From: Sipunculus nudus | Taxonomy: Eukaryota; Annelida; Sipuncula; Golfingiida; Sipunculidae | Reading direction: 5' to 3' | Length of the DNA: 64,000 nucleotides | Assembly (NCBI GenBank): GCA_026874595.1 | Contig: CM049317.1 | Location: 73,619,118-73,683,117, forward strand | Shown here: piece by piece, positions 11,916 through 25,436 of the stretch | How the letters are laid out: the number at the start of each line of letters is the position of its first letter | How positions within the stretch are numbered: the stretch's first letter is position 1 | Made by a program: the position numbers and the translations under genes | Notes under the pieces: model-generated | The model's database searches: none | What the model was told of the DNA's origin: nothing | What the model saw: only the letters and a program-made list of their open reading frames with translations

Positions 11916-13343
11916 GTATGCATATTTCTGTTTCTTTTTTTAAGGTACAGTTCCTTGCCGTAAAACTTCAAAATTTCATCTTTCATGTCTTCCAACAGTA
12001 GTAACCAGTCACAGATCATTGAAAACTTGAATACCCCATCGTCCTATTCCGCTTCGCAAATGAAAACATTATCACTGACCAGGTCTCAAAGAGAAACATA
12101 CCGGTGTGTGAATTTATTGCCACGAGCACAGTGGCACAATAAATGTAAAAAAAATATCTTATTGAGACAGTATCTACACTCTTAGCAATCACTGTAAATT
12201 TTTCGGTGATATTACCGAAGAAAATTACAGTGCCACCGTAATTTTAATGTAATACAGTAGTTTACCGAGAAAACGAGCGTTTACAGTGAACCACTGTAAA
12301 CAGGGGTAGGTTTACAGTAGATGGACTGTAAAAGCCAGTCTCTGGTGCTGGCTTATCAGAGCTTTCCCGCGCAAAGCCAGCGCGACGCGTCAGTTCTTTG
12401 TGTTGAGCATCCGGGTATCCTCACTCACAACTCCAGGAGCCGCCATATTTGCAGCACTGCTACAGCCAGTCATATCGTCAGCGAGCATCTTTGCGGAAAA
12501 TTTGAACGCTATTTATATAGGTAACTCGTATTTTAATTTGTATTTATAAATATGAATGCAATTGGCACAGTCTAAATAGTTCTAAGACTTTCGGGACAGA
12601 CCCATTTTTGTATAAAAATAAATTTAAAAGATACCAGGTCGGCCGGTATATACTATACACAGTATGGGTTAATATAACTTCTCCTTTTAAGTATAAATGT
12701 TATTTTAGTTTAACTTTATTACACATGCATAATACGCTTTAATATCTGAAGTGTACAATAAAAATACAGGGCTCCATGTATCGCCTATAGTTAGGCCTAC
12801 ATATTAGCATGACAGTGTTTACAACTGTGCTACCCAGCTGCTGTGACACAGCCCCTATCTCTGTAAACTGTATTTGGTATTTACGGGAGGCATATTTATT
12901 GGTATTATTTTGTATTATTCTATAATGTATTTTATTTGTACAATATTTCTTAACATGGATGATGGAACAACTGATGTCTGGTCATTTCTATTGTATTGGC
13001 TTGTAGCTCAGTTATCTCATACAGTATAAGCAGAGGAAATAAAAAGGGCCTTTTAACTGAAAACAAGTTTAAATTTTCTTAATTTAAGGAAGAAGCTGTT
13101 TCAGTCACATGGTTTTGTATATGATGAGAAAATATATTTATATGCATTATCATCATTAAATTTATTTAAATAATGTATTAATAATAATATAACAAATATG
13201 AACACTATAATTTTATATACATATTATATGCATGTTTCTCTCAACGTAGACCACACCTGTCCTCTGAATAATGTGAGAGTTACTATGCACACCTCGCGTA
13301 AGTGTTGCTTTGTTTCATAAGCTGTCTGTTATTTTTGTTTCAG

Positions 13344-13445
13344 GGTTTTCATGAAGACCGACCATTCAAGGGGTCCAAGATTGCCAAAGGGAAGAAGAAA
13401 ACTAAAGTGGCCGCTACTAACATCGGTCCAAAAATGTTGTCCTAA
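13344..13445 (+). CDS. candidate terminal exon inside the EnSpm-like element
   Basis: A T-rich acceptor (ttatttttgtttcag) ends at 13343. It is followed by 33 open codons in phase 0 and a TAA at 13443-13445. The peptide is basic, with a KGKKKTK stretch in the middle and ...NIGPKMLS at the C-terminus. A polyadenylation signal AATAAA follows at 13481. This layout resembles the last exon of a gene, but I do not recognise the protein. Another possible exon end is at 12520 (TATAG followed by GTAACT), but its phase does not join directly to this one. It could be a captured host exon or chance. Confidence 0.25.
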   Translation, partial: GFHEDRPFKGSKIAKGKKKTKVAATNIGPKMLS

Positions 13446-13480
13446 TTCATTTTTAATTAGGCAAAGTATCCACGTTATTG

Positions 13481-13486
13481 AATAAA
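13481..13486 (+). terminator. polyadenylation signal AATAAA
   Basis: A canonical hexamer 36 bases after the stop codon of the candidate exon ending at 13445. In AT-rich DNA such hexamers also occur by chance. Confidence 0.25.
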
Positions 13487-16439
13487 TTTAATGTTAGTCA
13501 TTCAATTCCTTCATGCATTAGTATACAACATATTTCGGACAATCAACATTAAAGTAACATTTAAATGGAATAGAAGAAAAAAGGTGAAAGAGATATTTTT
13601 TAAGTGTCGACTTTTTAATAGGCATAAATAATATCATACAGGTTTTGTATCCTGTTGATATGTAAAGCCCAGGAAAGTTTAACCACCAGCTTGCATGAAA
13701 TATGCACCAATATGTCATTAGTGTGACAGGTTTAACTTTCATAATTGTTTGGTTCTGATGAGACGGGTATTTAATTTCCGCTCAGCTTATATGGCTTGAA
13801 CAAAATTTAAGAATTTCAACATTTCATAGAGTCAAATCAATTCTTTTCATAAGTTTTGTCATGTCTTGGGATGAGAACACTGATTAAGTGCATAATGATT
13901 ACACATTATTTGATTTCATGTATCAATCTAGATCCAAATTCATACAGTCTCAGGACACTTATATGCATGGAGATTAGGTATTCTCTTAAACTATGAAAAC
14001 TGCGGGGAGGTTTGAACTGAGGACTGAAATGCTAACATAAATGCTTCCCCAGGCCAGGGCAGGATATCAGCAATATTCCAGCCTAGAACGCATACTCGCC
14101 GGGTATGTTGATATATGAACACCTAAATTATTATTCATCAATATGAGTAATTTGGAGCAGTGGCAAAATGATGGGTCAAGTTTTAAAAATGTCGTAATAC
14201 ATATTTGTTGGAAATCATTTTGGAAAGTTTTGGTAGTTTGGTAGTCACGTGATGACAAGTATGGCTGCGCCCACAAAGATTTGGTCAGGGCAGCTCTGTT
14301 CTGGGACTACCTGAGTTTTACGTTTGTTAGAAGTCAAGTGATGGATTAGTGGAGGACGCACGTGAGAATGCTACGTATTTTGTATGTTACTGAGTGACTA
14401 TATTTTACATTTAATCATATTTCCACATTCTGTATGCACACGGGAGGCTCATGTAGTTAAACTTAAGTTAAGGATTGGAGGTGGAGGAATTTTGTATTTC
14501 TAAAGACAGTGTAACACAAAACATTGTCCTTGGTTTATTGTGTTACTGTGTTACTATGTTTGGGTATTATTAAATTTGATATATGAAATATTAAAGGGAA
14601 CATCATTCGCATGTGTTTGAACTGGAAGGGGGGGGGGATCGAAGAGGTTGCGACCCCCCCCCCCCCCCCAACAATATACATTTATGTTTGGTGAGCAAAA
14701 GTATAGTTCCACCCTCCAAATATTTACCAGCACTAGTGTTTTGCAGTTAACTTTGTAAAATAACCAGTAAACCTATATTTGAGTGACTATAGAACACCTC
14801 ATGCACCATCAGAGGCATCATGATTTTACTGTATTTTAAACTTGATAATATGGATTTACCATGTAAGGTAAACAGTATCTTGTGTCGTAATTGTACTGAA
14901 ATATAACTTCAAAATTACCAAAAATACCAAGCCTCTTAACACATATTAGCCTGAGTTCTAAAATGTAGCATTTAGAAAATAAAATTTAAAATTAGTCACA
15001 GTACACCCTCAAACCATAAGGAAAAGATTACACTTTGAGAATGTTACCTTCCATCCCCATACCACCCTTTACCAATCACATTCGGCATGTATGTGTCCAT
15101 GCCTATGGGTTGTAATATATCAAAATGGAGAACTGATTGTTAATATTTCTATTGATTATGAGCTCAACTGTGTAGAGGTTTGATCTTGTACACATGTGTA
15201 TCATTACAGTATGCTTAGACCACATTAACTGATTTAGTATGGTAATTTTGTATTTTGTAATTGCTTATTTCAGTAAACATACAATAACCTACATTAATTA
15301 GGTGCTACTATGGTATTGTGATCATTCATGTTAAGATGGTTAACATGCTTTCTCAGTGACAGTTTTCGTATTACATGTGAACTACATTGATATAAATTGA
15401 CTGTTTTTAGTGCATAGAATAAGTATATCATTAAGATTCTAGAAAGTACTACATTGCTGTAGATTTATTGTTTTTAGTTTACTGAGTAAATATTTCATTA
15501 AGATTCTAAGATAACCACACACCAATGGCATGTTTTAACTACCTTAATCATGTACACATTACAAAAACATTGTTTCTTTTCAACCATATTTGATTAGGGG
15601 TCTTAGAACTTTCAAGTTTAAGAGTATATGTGTAGAATATTTAAACGATGATTCAGTATTCTTTCAGGGGTCTGTGTTGGTATTATTAAGTGCATATAAC
15701 CCTCATTTGCTTGACAGAATATTGTTATTCTTGTGAGCATGTTTCTACAATCCTCTGTGTACATTTTATGTACGTATATATATGTATGGTATTCTGATCT
15801 TGTATAAATAAATGTTTGTTAAACTGAAATGTTTGTTGAACCTTATATATTGTTCCATTTGTCACATAATTGTTGTTCTTTAGAAACAACCCTCCTTAAT
15901 ATATACTTGGTATGTTCATATAGAGCTCATGTGAGTCAACTTTTTTCACAACATTCAATATGCCCTGTATGGATGGACAGATGCATAACAGTCTAATACT
16001 GCTAAACACACAACATTTACCAAAATTCAATAGCAAAGAATTTAAGTCTGGACCGAAAACAATTTAATGGGTGCATAATTTTACGGGTGCACAGAGAAAA
16101 ATACAGTAATGACCGAAAACAATTACAGTAATGACTGCTTATTTTTACGGTCAGCCTGAAGAATTTTACAGTCGAGACTGAAAACATTCTACAGTAATGA
16201 CTGTATAATTTTACAGTAATAACCGAAAAATTTTACGGCCATGACCGAAAAAATTACGGTCATGACTGTAAAAATTTTACAGTAAAAGGATGGAAGCCTC
16301 AGCTACCAGTATAATACCGTAAATTTTACGGTTATTTCTAAGAGTGTACCGAAAATCTATGTTTCCTTTTAACTTTTAGAATAAAAAAATTGAGCCAACA
16401 TTCATCTCAGTTAATACATCTCCCAAACCCCAGTAAAAA

Positions 16440-16580
16440 GCCCGGTGTACCGGGTTTATCAGCCAGTATTTTATAAACTTGAGACGATTTGCGCCCTAGA
16501 TCTTTTTACTTAAAGGTGTAGAAATATATTGTAAAATGATCGATGTACATGTAAATGTAGAACCAAACTTATTAGTTGGC
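16440..16580. repeat. dispersed repeat, family D, copy 3 (partial)
   Basis: Matches the 3' parts of copies 1 and 2: acttgagacgatttgcgccc, then cgatgtacatgtaaatgtag and aaccaaac. It lies about 95 bases beyond the right end of the EnSpm-like element. Confidence 0.65.
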
Positions 16581-17960
16581 TAGCTTATTGATAAATTGGC
16601 TGCCCGGATGAAAATACGACGGTGGGCGGCTTAAGACAAAAATCAGCGACGGATGGCTTTTGAGAAAAAAAAAAAAACTGCGGCGGTTCACAGGTCTATG
16701 TATAACACATTATATCCGAGAGAGGTACACTGAGGAAGATTTCAAGGCGCCGATGGAAAGTTACTATATAGCAATTGGTTTTTCTCTTTTCAGGCTTTCT
16801 TAGGTAAAAAAGATTTGTGAAAAGCATACCAATGAAATGATAGACCTATGTTTAAGTCTCAATAAATTGTTTCTTGTAAGTATGAAGAGTAAAACCAAAT
16901 CACCAGCATGATAATGATTATCCATTAAAAACGTAAATAAGGATTGACGACCTGAACTAGAAGGAAAATGTATATAGGTATCGCTCTTCAGGAATAAAAA
17001 CAGTATTGTGTGTATCAACTGGCCGCAATGTGATAACTTTAATAAAGGAAAGGTTTATCCAACTTCTGTTTTAAGGACACCCACGCACTACAAAGTTAAC
17101 ATATATCATGTCCCTTCACCATTATATATATCATACAGTGACAAAAGTAGCACAGACATTACACACTTTAACCTCATTCCGAATTGGATTAACTGTGTAA
17201 CAAGTGATTTATCATGACCATAGGCATGATTAACATGCATATTTTATATCGGTCGCGAACTACCACATTTATGACATGCCGCCATGTAATAACGCACAAT
17301 CGTGTAATAGAAGTGGACCGAAGTTCGGCAAACGGGGCTAAAACTAAATTACTCACCGTTTTGAATATCCTGGCTAAACGATAAGCGAAACAAAGAATAC
17401 ATTTGAGAAATTATCCCCTTGATAACTGACCTGTGCAAATACAATATGTAACGATATAATATGTCAGTCATATAGGACATGAGTCCGGCCTTGAATTGTG
17501 TGTATTCATCCGAAAACAAAATAATTGATAACAAAGTGATAAGAATTTCAGTCAATTAAAAGATCCTTTACCGGCGGCCTTTTAGAAACCTAGCGGTGAC
17601 TGCACGACTCAGTAGGCACTCTAATGTCCGAGGGACGAAATGGCGCTTGCTGGAAATGTGGACATTACGGAACCGAAAATATTTTTGACCACAGGGGCGT
17701 CATTTCTTAGCAACGGGGGGGGGGGGGGGATGGTCAATGTAACCATCCCCCTGCTATTCAGAGAATAATATTTATATATTGGAAATGAAATATATTGATA
17801 ATTAAAATTATGGACTTTGGTTCAATTTATGAGTTTACTATGAATGTTATATATGTGAACCTAGTTTCCAATTAACCTATTATGGAAACATAAATCTTTA
17901 TTTTCTAAAACCTTATAACTAATTGTAATATATTTGAAATGTATCATACAGAGGCTAAAG

Positions 17961-17962
<2 letters not shown>
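16581..17962. other. non-coding, nothing recognised
   Basis: Contains a run of 15 G at 17715-17729, preceded by caggggcgtcatttcttag, a phrase that resembles the edge of a G-rich MITE. No gene is supported. Confidence 0.5.
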
Positions 17963-18025
<63 letters not shown>

Positions 18026-18031
18026 GTATAT
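17963..18031. repeat. (TA)n microsatellite
   Basis: Nearly pure TA alternation with two TG interruptions near its right end. Confidence 0.95.
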
Positions 18032-18110
18032 GGCTAATTCTCATGAGACGTCGACAATTCGAGTTTCCGGATGTCAAATTATTTTCTTGTCAGCCTTTTT
18101 TTTGTTGTCA
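18032..18110 (+). repeat. interspersed repeat with TA-rich edge, copy 1
   Basis: The block ctaattctcatgagacgtcg followed by acaatt is found again in inverted orientation at 22700-22790, again directly next to a TA-rich tract. The two copies therefore belong to one family, with the microsatellite as part of its end. Confidence 0.6.
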
Positions 18111-21100
18111 TATAATTAGAGAGAGTGCATTTCAAGGATTCATTCGATAGTACTGGTCACTGCTAACTCATTATATTTTTCTTTTGGCCATCCGTGATGA
18201 TTTGGGTATATATTTGTCTGTTAAAGGACGTTTACCTAACATTTGCATAACCAGGGCTCTGATTCTCGAAAAATGTTTGCAGATGGTTCAATTTTTGTGT
18301 GTGGGTTTTGAGTAAAAAATATTGGCCGAATCAATGAGCAAAACATTTTAAAGGTGACACTTATTTGGGGGACTTGAAAGGTTGGTAAAAAATTGACTGC
18401 TTTTAGAACTGACAGAAGTTTTCTGACAGGAGGTTCCACCAGTTCTTGCACGTGAAGAATAATACACAAAATAGACAAATAATTAGCCATAATCAATAGG
18501 ACCGTGGTATTCCTAATGCAGTATGAAAATATATTAGTTAAATAAGTAGGTGGGCATATGTACTGTGGTACACGTTTGTAACAGTTATTCGTACATTTTT
18601 TTATATAGAGCTACATCTTGTTAGATTAACCTTTGAGGTAAACACTACAGTTCCATGTGATTTTTTTCTACTTTATTTCACTGCGTTTTAATATTTTACA
18701 GATTTTTTTCTATTATAAAATTCAATTAGCTTTGTTAATATGCATATATACCTTTTGCTCATTGCTATTTCTGTGGTTAATTATTGAGTGAAACAAACTT
18801 CTCAAGGCACTTTTTCAAACTAGTAGTTAGTGAGAGAAAAGTAAAGGACATTTCAAGTAAACGTTTGTCAATGAACATGCATAAGCAGGCCATTCCCTAA
18901 GAAATGGAGTTCATTTTTTCCTACAAGTTCCAAGATAAAGTGGTACACGTTTGTAATACAATACGCTTTTGGAAAACTGGACCAGTACGTAAATACAAAA
19001 AATAGGTAATTATTATTGATAATTATTGAATAATCAGATTGTCAGCCTGTCATAATTTTACCTAGAAGTGTAACGAGATTAATAGTTGTACCAATTGAAT
19101 ATTATTTCGGGAATACTTGTATTTTTTACTTTCCCAGACAGGCTGAGTCAACCTATAATTTAATATTATAATTGACTTTTTTTTACATACCTAGGGTAAA
19201 ATAACACATATAACCAGATTAGAAGAAGGCTTCAGAAGAAGTAGAAATTATGTTAACTTTCAAGACGCAACCTGAATAGTGGTACATGGCTTTAACAAAA
19301 CATGGATATAACTGAAGAATGAACTGAAAATATTTAAAAAATAGTTGCACATAAAATATTCTGTTCTTTAATAGTTAAACTTGCTTGTTAGCATAGATTA
19401 AGCCGTAACTTCACAAATAAAAGCCCTTGGTATAATAACAAAATAAAAATCGGGATAATTTAAAGACATAATTCTCTAGAATGGAAGAATTGGCGTTTAA
19501 TATATAAAATGACCACATTAAAAAATTGTACAATAGATATACAATAAAAATTTTTGCTCTACCTTCTGTTGATTTTCCATCTTTAGTTATATAGGGATAG
19601 GGTGCATCAGGCTTGTGGCATACATACACGCATGTATCTCCCCAATTCCTCGATATTTCATCTTTTAGTCCCCAATTTAGTTTGTCCCTTACATTCGTCA
19701 TAAATCTACACTTATATTTGTCTCCGCTGGGTCATCCTCGGACACTACCCATGTATACCACTTCCTTTTATCACTACCCCTTATTGAGCAACGACCATCC
19801 CCCCCCCCCCACCACCCCCCTCTGGGAATTATATCTCATAGTATTCTCATATGTTATGCTACCAGTAAGATTAAAAACTTGCAATTTATGTGTTTTTTGA
19901 AGTTACTTCCATTATCTTTCCTAGCTAAATTTTCAAAAAATTCTTTTGCCCAATCAAGTTTTTACCTGCTTGGTGATATTATTTTTCCATTTGGGAAATC
20001 TGTAGAATAGAAATACCTAATAATATAATTCTTGATCTTCCTTTAAAGAGTCAATGTATGTAGAAACGTAGTGGTATATTAAAACTATAAGCTAAATTGT
20101 CTTTTTATTTCTTGAAAAGTATGTATATATTTTATGATATAACATTGGTATCCTGGAAGATCTTTCAGGAAAGTGGGGGTAAGCGTCCCAGACTCTCAAA
20201 ATCTTTTACGGACGCTCGGTTCTGAGTGTTCTAGCGTCCGATGGGACGCGCGATTTTCTAGATTTAGCACCTTGTAGCAGCCAGTGATCATTATCGGGTG
20301 CCTGAACCGAACCGGTCAGTTGTGTAAATGCCGTGTTGATAACTGTGGCTTACAGCAAATATCCATATAATGACACGATTTCTTATCATATAATGGTATG
20401 ATAATTACGTAAAATACGAAAATGATTCAATTATACATAACACCTCATACTTGGACACATATGGGACGCTCTAAACTCAGATGGGACTCCCCAAAATTTT
20501 TGCCTGAGCCTCCCGGACTCTTCAAATATTTTCCTATTGAAAGCCCTGTATCCAAAAAGAGTATTTAAGATTCAATTTGTTCCTATGGTAATCCAGAATA
20601 ATGAGAAATATATAGATGAGGACAATGTCAAAATTAGGTTGGGCTTTGTAAATAATCATTCTGTGTGTCCTCTTAAATCTTACAAGAACTGCCGCGTCTT
20701 AATGTAACGGTATCGAACTGCTACTGATATCTCCTCACCCTTTCATCCTCGTGTATTACTCGTTTCTGATCATGATGGCTAGAAATTAATGAAATGATAA
20801 TTGAAGAATTTGTTCGTATCTGTTACTTGAAACATTTGCATCAATTTATCTTCAAGGGTATGGGGATGACATGCAGGCTAGAGGGGGACATATTATATAT
20901 ATATATAAAGCTATCTATAGATATTGAAACATCACGTTTATCCCTCTCTCTCTCTTTCTCTATACTTTTAAATAAAATAGGGATCATGTCTTCAAAAACC
21001 GATTAATTCTAAACAAAGCTCAGATAAAAAATATTTTATAGAACACTCGGAACAGAGAAATTGAACCAAAGTCTATCATTCTTAATCTAACAATTGATAT

Positions 21101-22699
21101 TTTAATTTCCATTCTTATTCTCTGAATAGCAGGAGATGGATATATACCCCCCATCCCCCTGTATTGAAGCTCGTGGATCTTGTAAGCTTTAAGATTCATA
21201 CAGGCCTACCTTTGCATTCATTATCCACAAAAATGCCATGGACCTTGTTGTTAGTGTAACAGGTAATGTACAAGGTTAAGACCAGTGTACAATGTATTTC
21301 TTACAAATATTAGTCAAGCTATTCATTTGTCACACGGCAAAAAAGATGTAAACCAAATAATATGAATATTTGCACATTACAAGTGACAAATAAGTAAACA
21401 TAAGTCAATAAAAATCACATACGTTAACGTATTTAATACCATGACCATAAATTCGAAGACGTCTTTGGAGTTTTGTCCCACGTAAAAGTCCATATGTATT
21501 CTTGTGTTGGTCTCAAACAATGTCAGTGTTCATACTTAAACTTCAAAGAAAATAAATTATGGATATGACTTGTTATTTCTTTTAAATTGGCATGATATCT
21601 ACTCTCTGTGTTACAAACGTTGACCAAAAAATTTATGTTTAAATACAACCGTTGACTACATTCAGAGTCACATGGCAATGTATATAGGTTATGATGTCAC
21701 TTTTTGCACGAGCTAGTCTAGCTCAAGAACTTTTTGAAGGCTTGTATATATGAATATAGACTAAACAACCACTATATTTACAATGTGTATAGGTGCTCAT
21801 GAAAAGTTAATGCAGCAATTTCGCTTGTTAAAGATAAAGATCTGTTCACGTAACTTTGCTTTGAATGGGAGGAAATGGGTGTGGTAAAAGGCTATGGTTC
21901 CTTGAGTTCTTATCTTTGAAAAATACATGTCCGTGTTTTTGTCCTCCAACGGTTCTTGACAACACACGCGCCGATAAAGAAAATCTATGGGTTGGTCCAC
22001 GGACTGTAACATGCCGTGACGTGATGTTACAGACCAGTGTACACATTCTTTTGGCCATCCCACAAGAAATACTTGTCATAATTATCTTAAAATGTGCATA
22101 CATATTCCTGACACATCATTTTCATAATATGTCTAAAGGTTTCTACTAAATAATTCAAATGATTCAGATATTCTGTAAATTTGATGTACACGTTTTTCAC
22201 GACATTTTTTCGCCATTGACATCTGCAGGTTAATCCAATCCTCCTGTTCTTGCCAGAAGAGACAGAGACCTATTTTCATATCTCTTCTACAACTTACAGA
22301 TTTACATCTATTTATATATGGCGCAGACAATTTTACCTAATGTATTTGTAAATTTGTCATATTAAGAAGAAATTGGTACCCGGTTATAACACCCTAAAAT
22401 TCTCCATTCTAAGAAATGATTTAAGAATGGGACTCATACGTAGGAACTGATAACTTTTTTTCCCTTAAAGCCTGTAATATCCTCTAGTTTGGTTTGGAAC
22501 ATATAAACTTTACACTCTCTCGACATATTTTTTTTAAAACACAATTTACAGCTCTTTTTTAATAATTTGAATTGCCGTTTGTGCCTTTTTTACCCATATT
22601 TTGCTGCTGGTACTCTTAATAATAATGACACATATACAAATCCATATATGCACCGATAGCTCCTGACAAGCTGCATTCGAATTTGTGAAGAAATGACTC
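18111..22699. other. non-coding, nothing recognised
   Basis: About 4.6 kb of AT-rich DNA without convincing exons. It includes C-rich runs near 19799-19819 and a region at 20160-20540 with several gggacgc and gcgtcc motifs in both orientations, which may be an old repeat. A CT-rich tract lies at about 20944-20961. Confidence 0.5.
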
Positions 22700-22790
22700 C
22701 TAACTTTTAATAAAAACAATATATCGTGTGGAACGTTAATTGTCGACGTTTCATGAGAATGGACCATATACATGTATATATATGAGTGTG
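22700..22790 (-). repeat. interspersed repeat with TA-rich edge, copy 2
   Basis: Inverted relative to 18032-18110; it shares attgtcgacgtttcatgaga. Followed by a TG-rich microsatellite to about 22830 and a run of C at 22837-22847. Confidence 0.6.
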
Positions 22791-23079
22791 TGATGGTGTG
22801 TGTGTGCGCGCGTGTGTGTGTTTGTGTATGTGGGTCCCCCCCCCCCCTGCTGACCACGTTCTCCGTCATACAAGAACACGCGAATAATGTTCAAATGATT
22901 ATAAATGATTATTGTGACCTTAGTTAAGCTCCAATCAACCCAGCTTAGTGATTTTATGCCTCGTTTGCCCTGAAATGAGAGTGCTATTGTAACTTTACAG
23001 TGGCCTCTTTGGGCATAGCTACGTCTTGTTTTAAGTTTGCTAGTTCTTCATGTCATCGGGCTGTGATTTCACTTTCCAG

Positions 23080-23138
23080 TGTTCCATCCTGTCTCGGTGG
23101 TTATCAAAATTCCTCATTGGGTTGACCAAATTATTAAG
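23080..23138 (+). CDS. weak candidate internal exon
   Basis: A pyrimidine-rich acceptor (tttcactttccag) ends at 23079, followed by 59 bases and a strong donor, AAG then GTAAGA, at 23139. One frame is open throughout and reads ...HPVSVVIKIPHWVDQIIK. I do not recognise the peptide and see no adjacent exon that would join to it. Acceptor-donor pairs this close occur by chance in a 64-kb window. Confidence 0.2.
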
Positions 23139-24270
23139 GTAAGAACAATACACAACTTTTCTAAGGGGATCGTTAGCAAGATCCACACATTAAATTGTAA
23201 TTTATTTAAATTTGATTGAACACCATTCAAATGCTAAATATTCCCTTATGTCGAAACTTTGTATCCGGTATGACACGTATTGTGATATAAAATATACCTT
23301 GCTCCTATTTCATTATGATTTATTCTGTATGTGGTATTCACTTGGTCTGTGTCAGGGGTATGGTCTGATATATCGTAGGCCCAGTGAGCATCTTTAACAC
23401 AATAAAACATGTTGTTCTTTCGATATTCCCATTCCCTTGGACAAGTGGGAAACTGTTGTTGTTGAGCCCTGCCCTGGCCAATATACATTAAATTGTTATT
23501 ATTGGTAAATTTTGTATCTTAGTCAGATCCAAAAGACTGGCAATAAACAGTTCTTTGAAATAAGTGGTCACTCATAAGGGTAAAGATCAAACTTAATATG
23601 ACAATGTGCAGATAAGTAAAGTAAAACTTAAGCGTTAATAAGCCAATTAAAATCATCAAACTAAATAACTTTTCCCCCATGGGACTTTTTATGACCTTTT
23701 TTATGTTATACTCCAGAATTTTTTTAGTAGGAAACAAAGTTGGTTTCATTTCTGTTGCAATTTCTTCCGTGTTGAGCATATTTTTGCTACACTAATAACA
23801 CCTCGCACGTTTTAATTATATAAGATATATCAGTTATATTATATTTGCAGGATAAAACCTACTGAAATGTATAATTATTAATAAACAATACATTCAAGGA
23901 GCCAAATCACTTATCTGGCCCTCCAAAATAATCAAAACAAATTCAACAAGGACATCTGGCAGCAAGTCAGATAAGCCGGAGATCTGCAAATGCATGGCGT
24001 GTTGTAACAAGTGACCTTTCTACCTCCGCATATGTGCAGCCTACCACCGTAGGTTACATGTAGGCTATTCCAGTTTGTCAACATTGCTGTGTTTATTAAC
24101 ATGTTGTTGACAAACAAGTTCATCCATCCTTCAGGAAGGACTTATAAAGAGAACTTTTCATAACCAAAATTACCCTTAGATCATTAATATGTACACAGAA
24201 ATAGCCAGAAATCACATACGTTCTTTTTCAATATGTAGGTTAAATGGGCACCTTTAATTACTACATTTGC
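23139..24270. other. non-coding, nothing recognised
   Basis: AT-rich DNA up to the target duplication of the LTR element. No frame longer than about 90 codons, and none recognisable. Confidence 0.5.
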
Positions 24271-24275
24271 AATGC

Positions 24276-25436
24276 TGTTACGCCGCAGGAAATTGAACAG
24301 TGAGGTTCTTTTTAAACAGTCAGCTGGCTGGTCAAATACACAAATCCTCCAAAAAAGAAACTCTAAGACCTGTGTTAATTATACAAAATATAATAACAAA
24401 GGAAGAAGTTACTTACATATCTCTGTTGGGCTTACCAAAAAAAATCACTGAAAAATACACAATAAAACACCGAGTCCTTTAAAACATTACACAGGGTTTA
24501 GCCCTTGTTGACTCACCTAGTCACATGACTGATGCCCTCACGCATTCTACAGATACACACACAGCGTCCCTAGTTCCAGTAAACGCGCACAAGGATTTTA
24601 AGTGGGTCCTTCTCACAACATAATCTCGCAGCAGTATATCCGTTATAACGTACGTAATTACAGTTTTGTATCGGGCGAAGAATGTTCTTGATGAGTCAAA
24701 GGCTCCCACAGCTGAAGTCTACTTGAATCATCCAGCACTACGTAGTTACGCAACTCAATACAGTCCTAGGGTTGTTCCTGGAAGCACCCCACACGTGTAT
24801 CACATCGACAGAATGCCAGTCCTTGGCATAAAGCGACACTATCTCTTAACTCCTTTACAGAGAAACCAAAACGATCTTCCCCAGACACTGACTGTCACCA
24901 GATAGACGCCACCTCTCAGCTGGATCGACTCGTCTAGCACACTGCACCCAAACTGGTGCGCTGCATAAGCCCTTTTCAAGAATTCTTGGTACCCACTGCT
25001 GAAATGCGACTGCTGACGTCACAACATCGTCTTGCTTCTTGTCCAATCACCATTTCTATCTAAGTTGAATGTTCATCATAAACATGAATTTTAATGTGGT
25101 AACGCCCCCTGAGATGACCCTGTGTGGAAATTAACCTAAACACGTGTTGATGCTTTGATGTCAATACCAGATGGTAGTTACTATGAAGACCACCACACAG
25201 AGTCGTCTAACTAGGATAAAAGCTGTACTGAAAGTAACATTAAAAGGAGGCAGGTGTGCCTACTGACTACTAAACTGCTTTGAAACTGACATTAAGTGAA
25301 ACACGTGCTGTCACTAATTAATGTTCCCACACTAATATTTAAACATGACACTCTATACTCGTATAAAATAAACTAGCAAAACAATCCCTGCTCAAATATA
25401 CCTAGGTCATAACAAAGTCACCGTCCTCTGGTGACA
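24276..25436 (-). repeat. 3' terminal repeat (LTR) of the gypsy-type element
   Basis: 1,161 bp. About 135 bp at its right edge (from cacgtgctgtcactaa to ggtgaca) and about 70 bp at its left edge (accgcagg to ggttctttttaaacagtca type sequence) match the other terminal repeat. The middle does not match. It starts next to the left AATGC duplication. Confidence 0.6.

Larger units (their letters stand above)
12177..16346. mobile_element. EnSpm/CACTA-like element bounded by CACTCTTAG ends
   Basis: The left end begins CACTCTTAGC and the right end closes with CTAAGAGTG (inverted). The next 20 or so bases also match imperfectly as inverted repeats (actgtaaattttt against aaattttacggt). Both ends are flanked by TA. 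Both subterminal regions (12190-12325 and 16060-16340) are packed with short motifs of the type actgtaa, ttacagt and ttacggt in both orientations, as expected for EnSpm transposase-binding sites. CACT termini with 2-3-bp duplications define this superfamily. No transposase frame is present in the 4.17 kb, so it is non-autonomous or carries foreign DNA. Confidence 0.65.
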
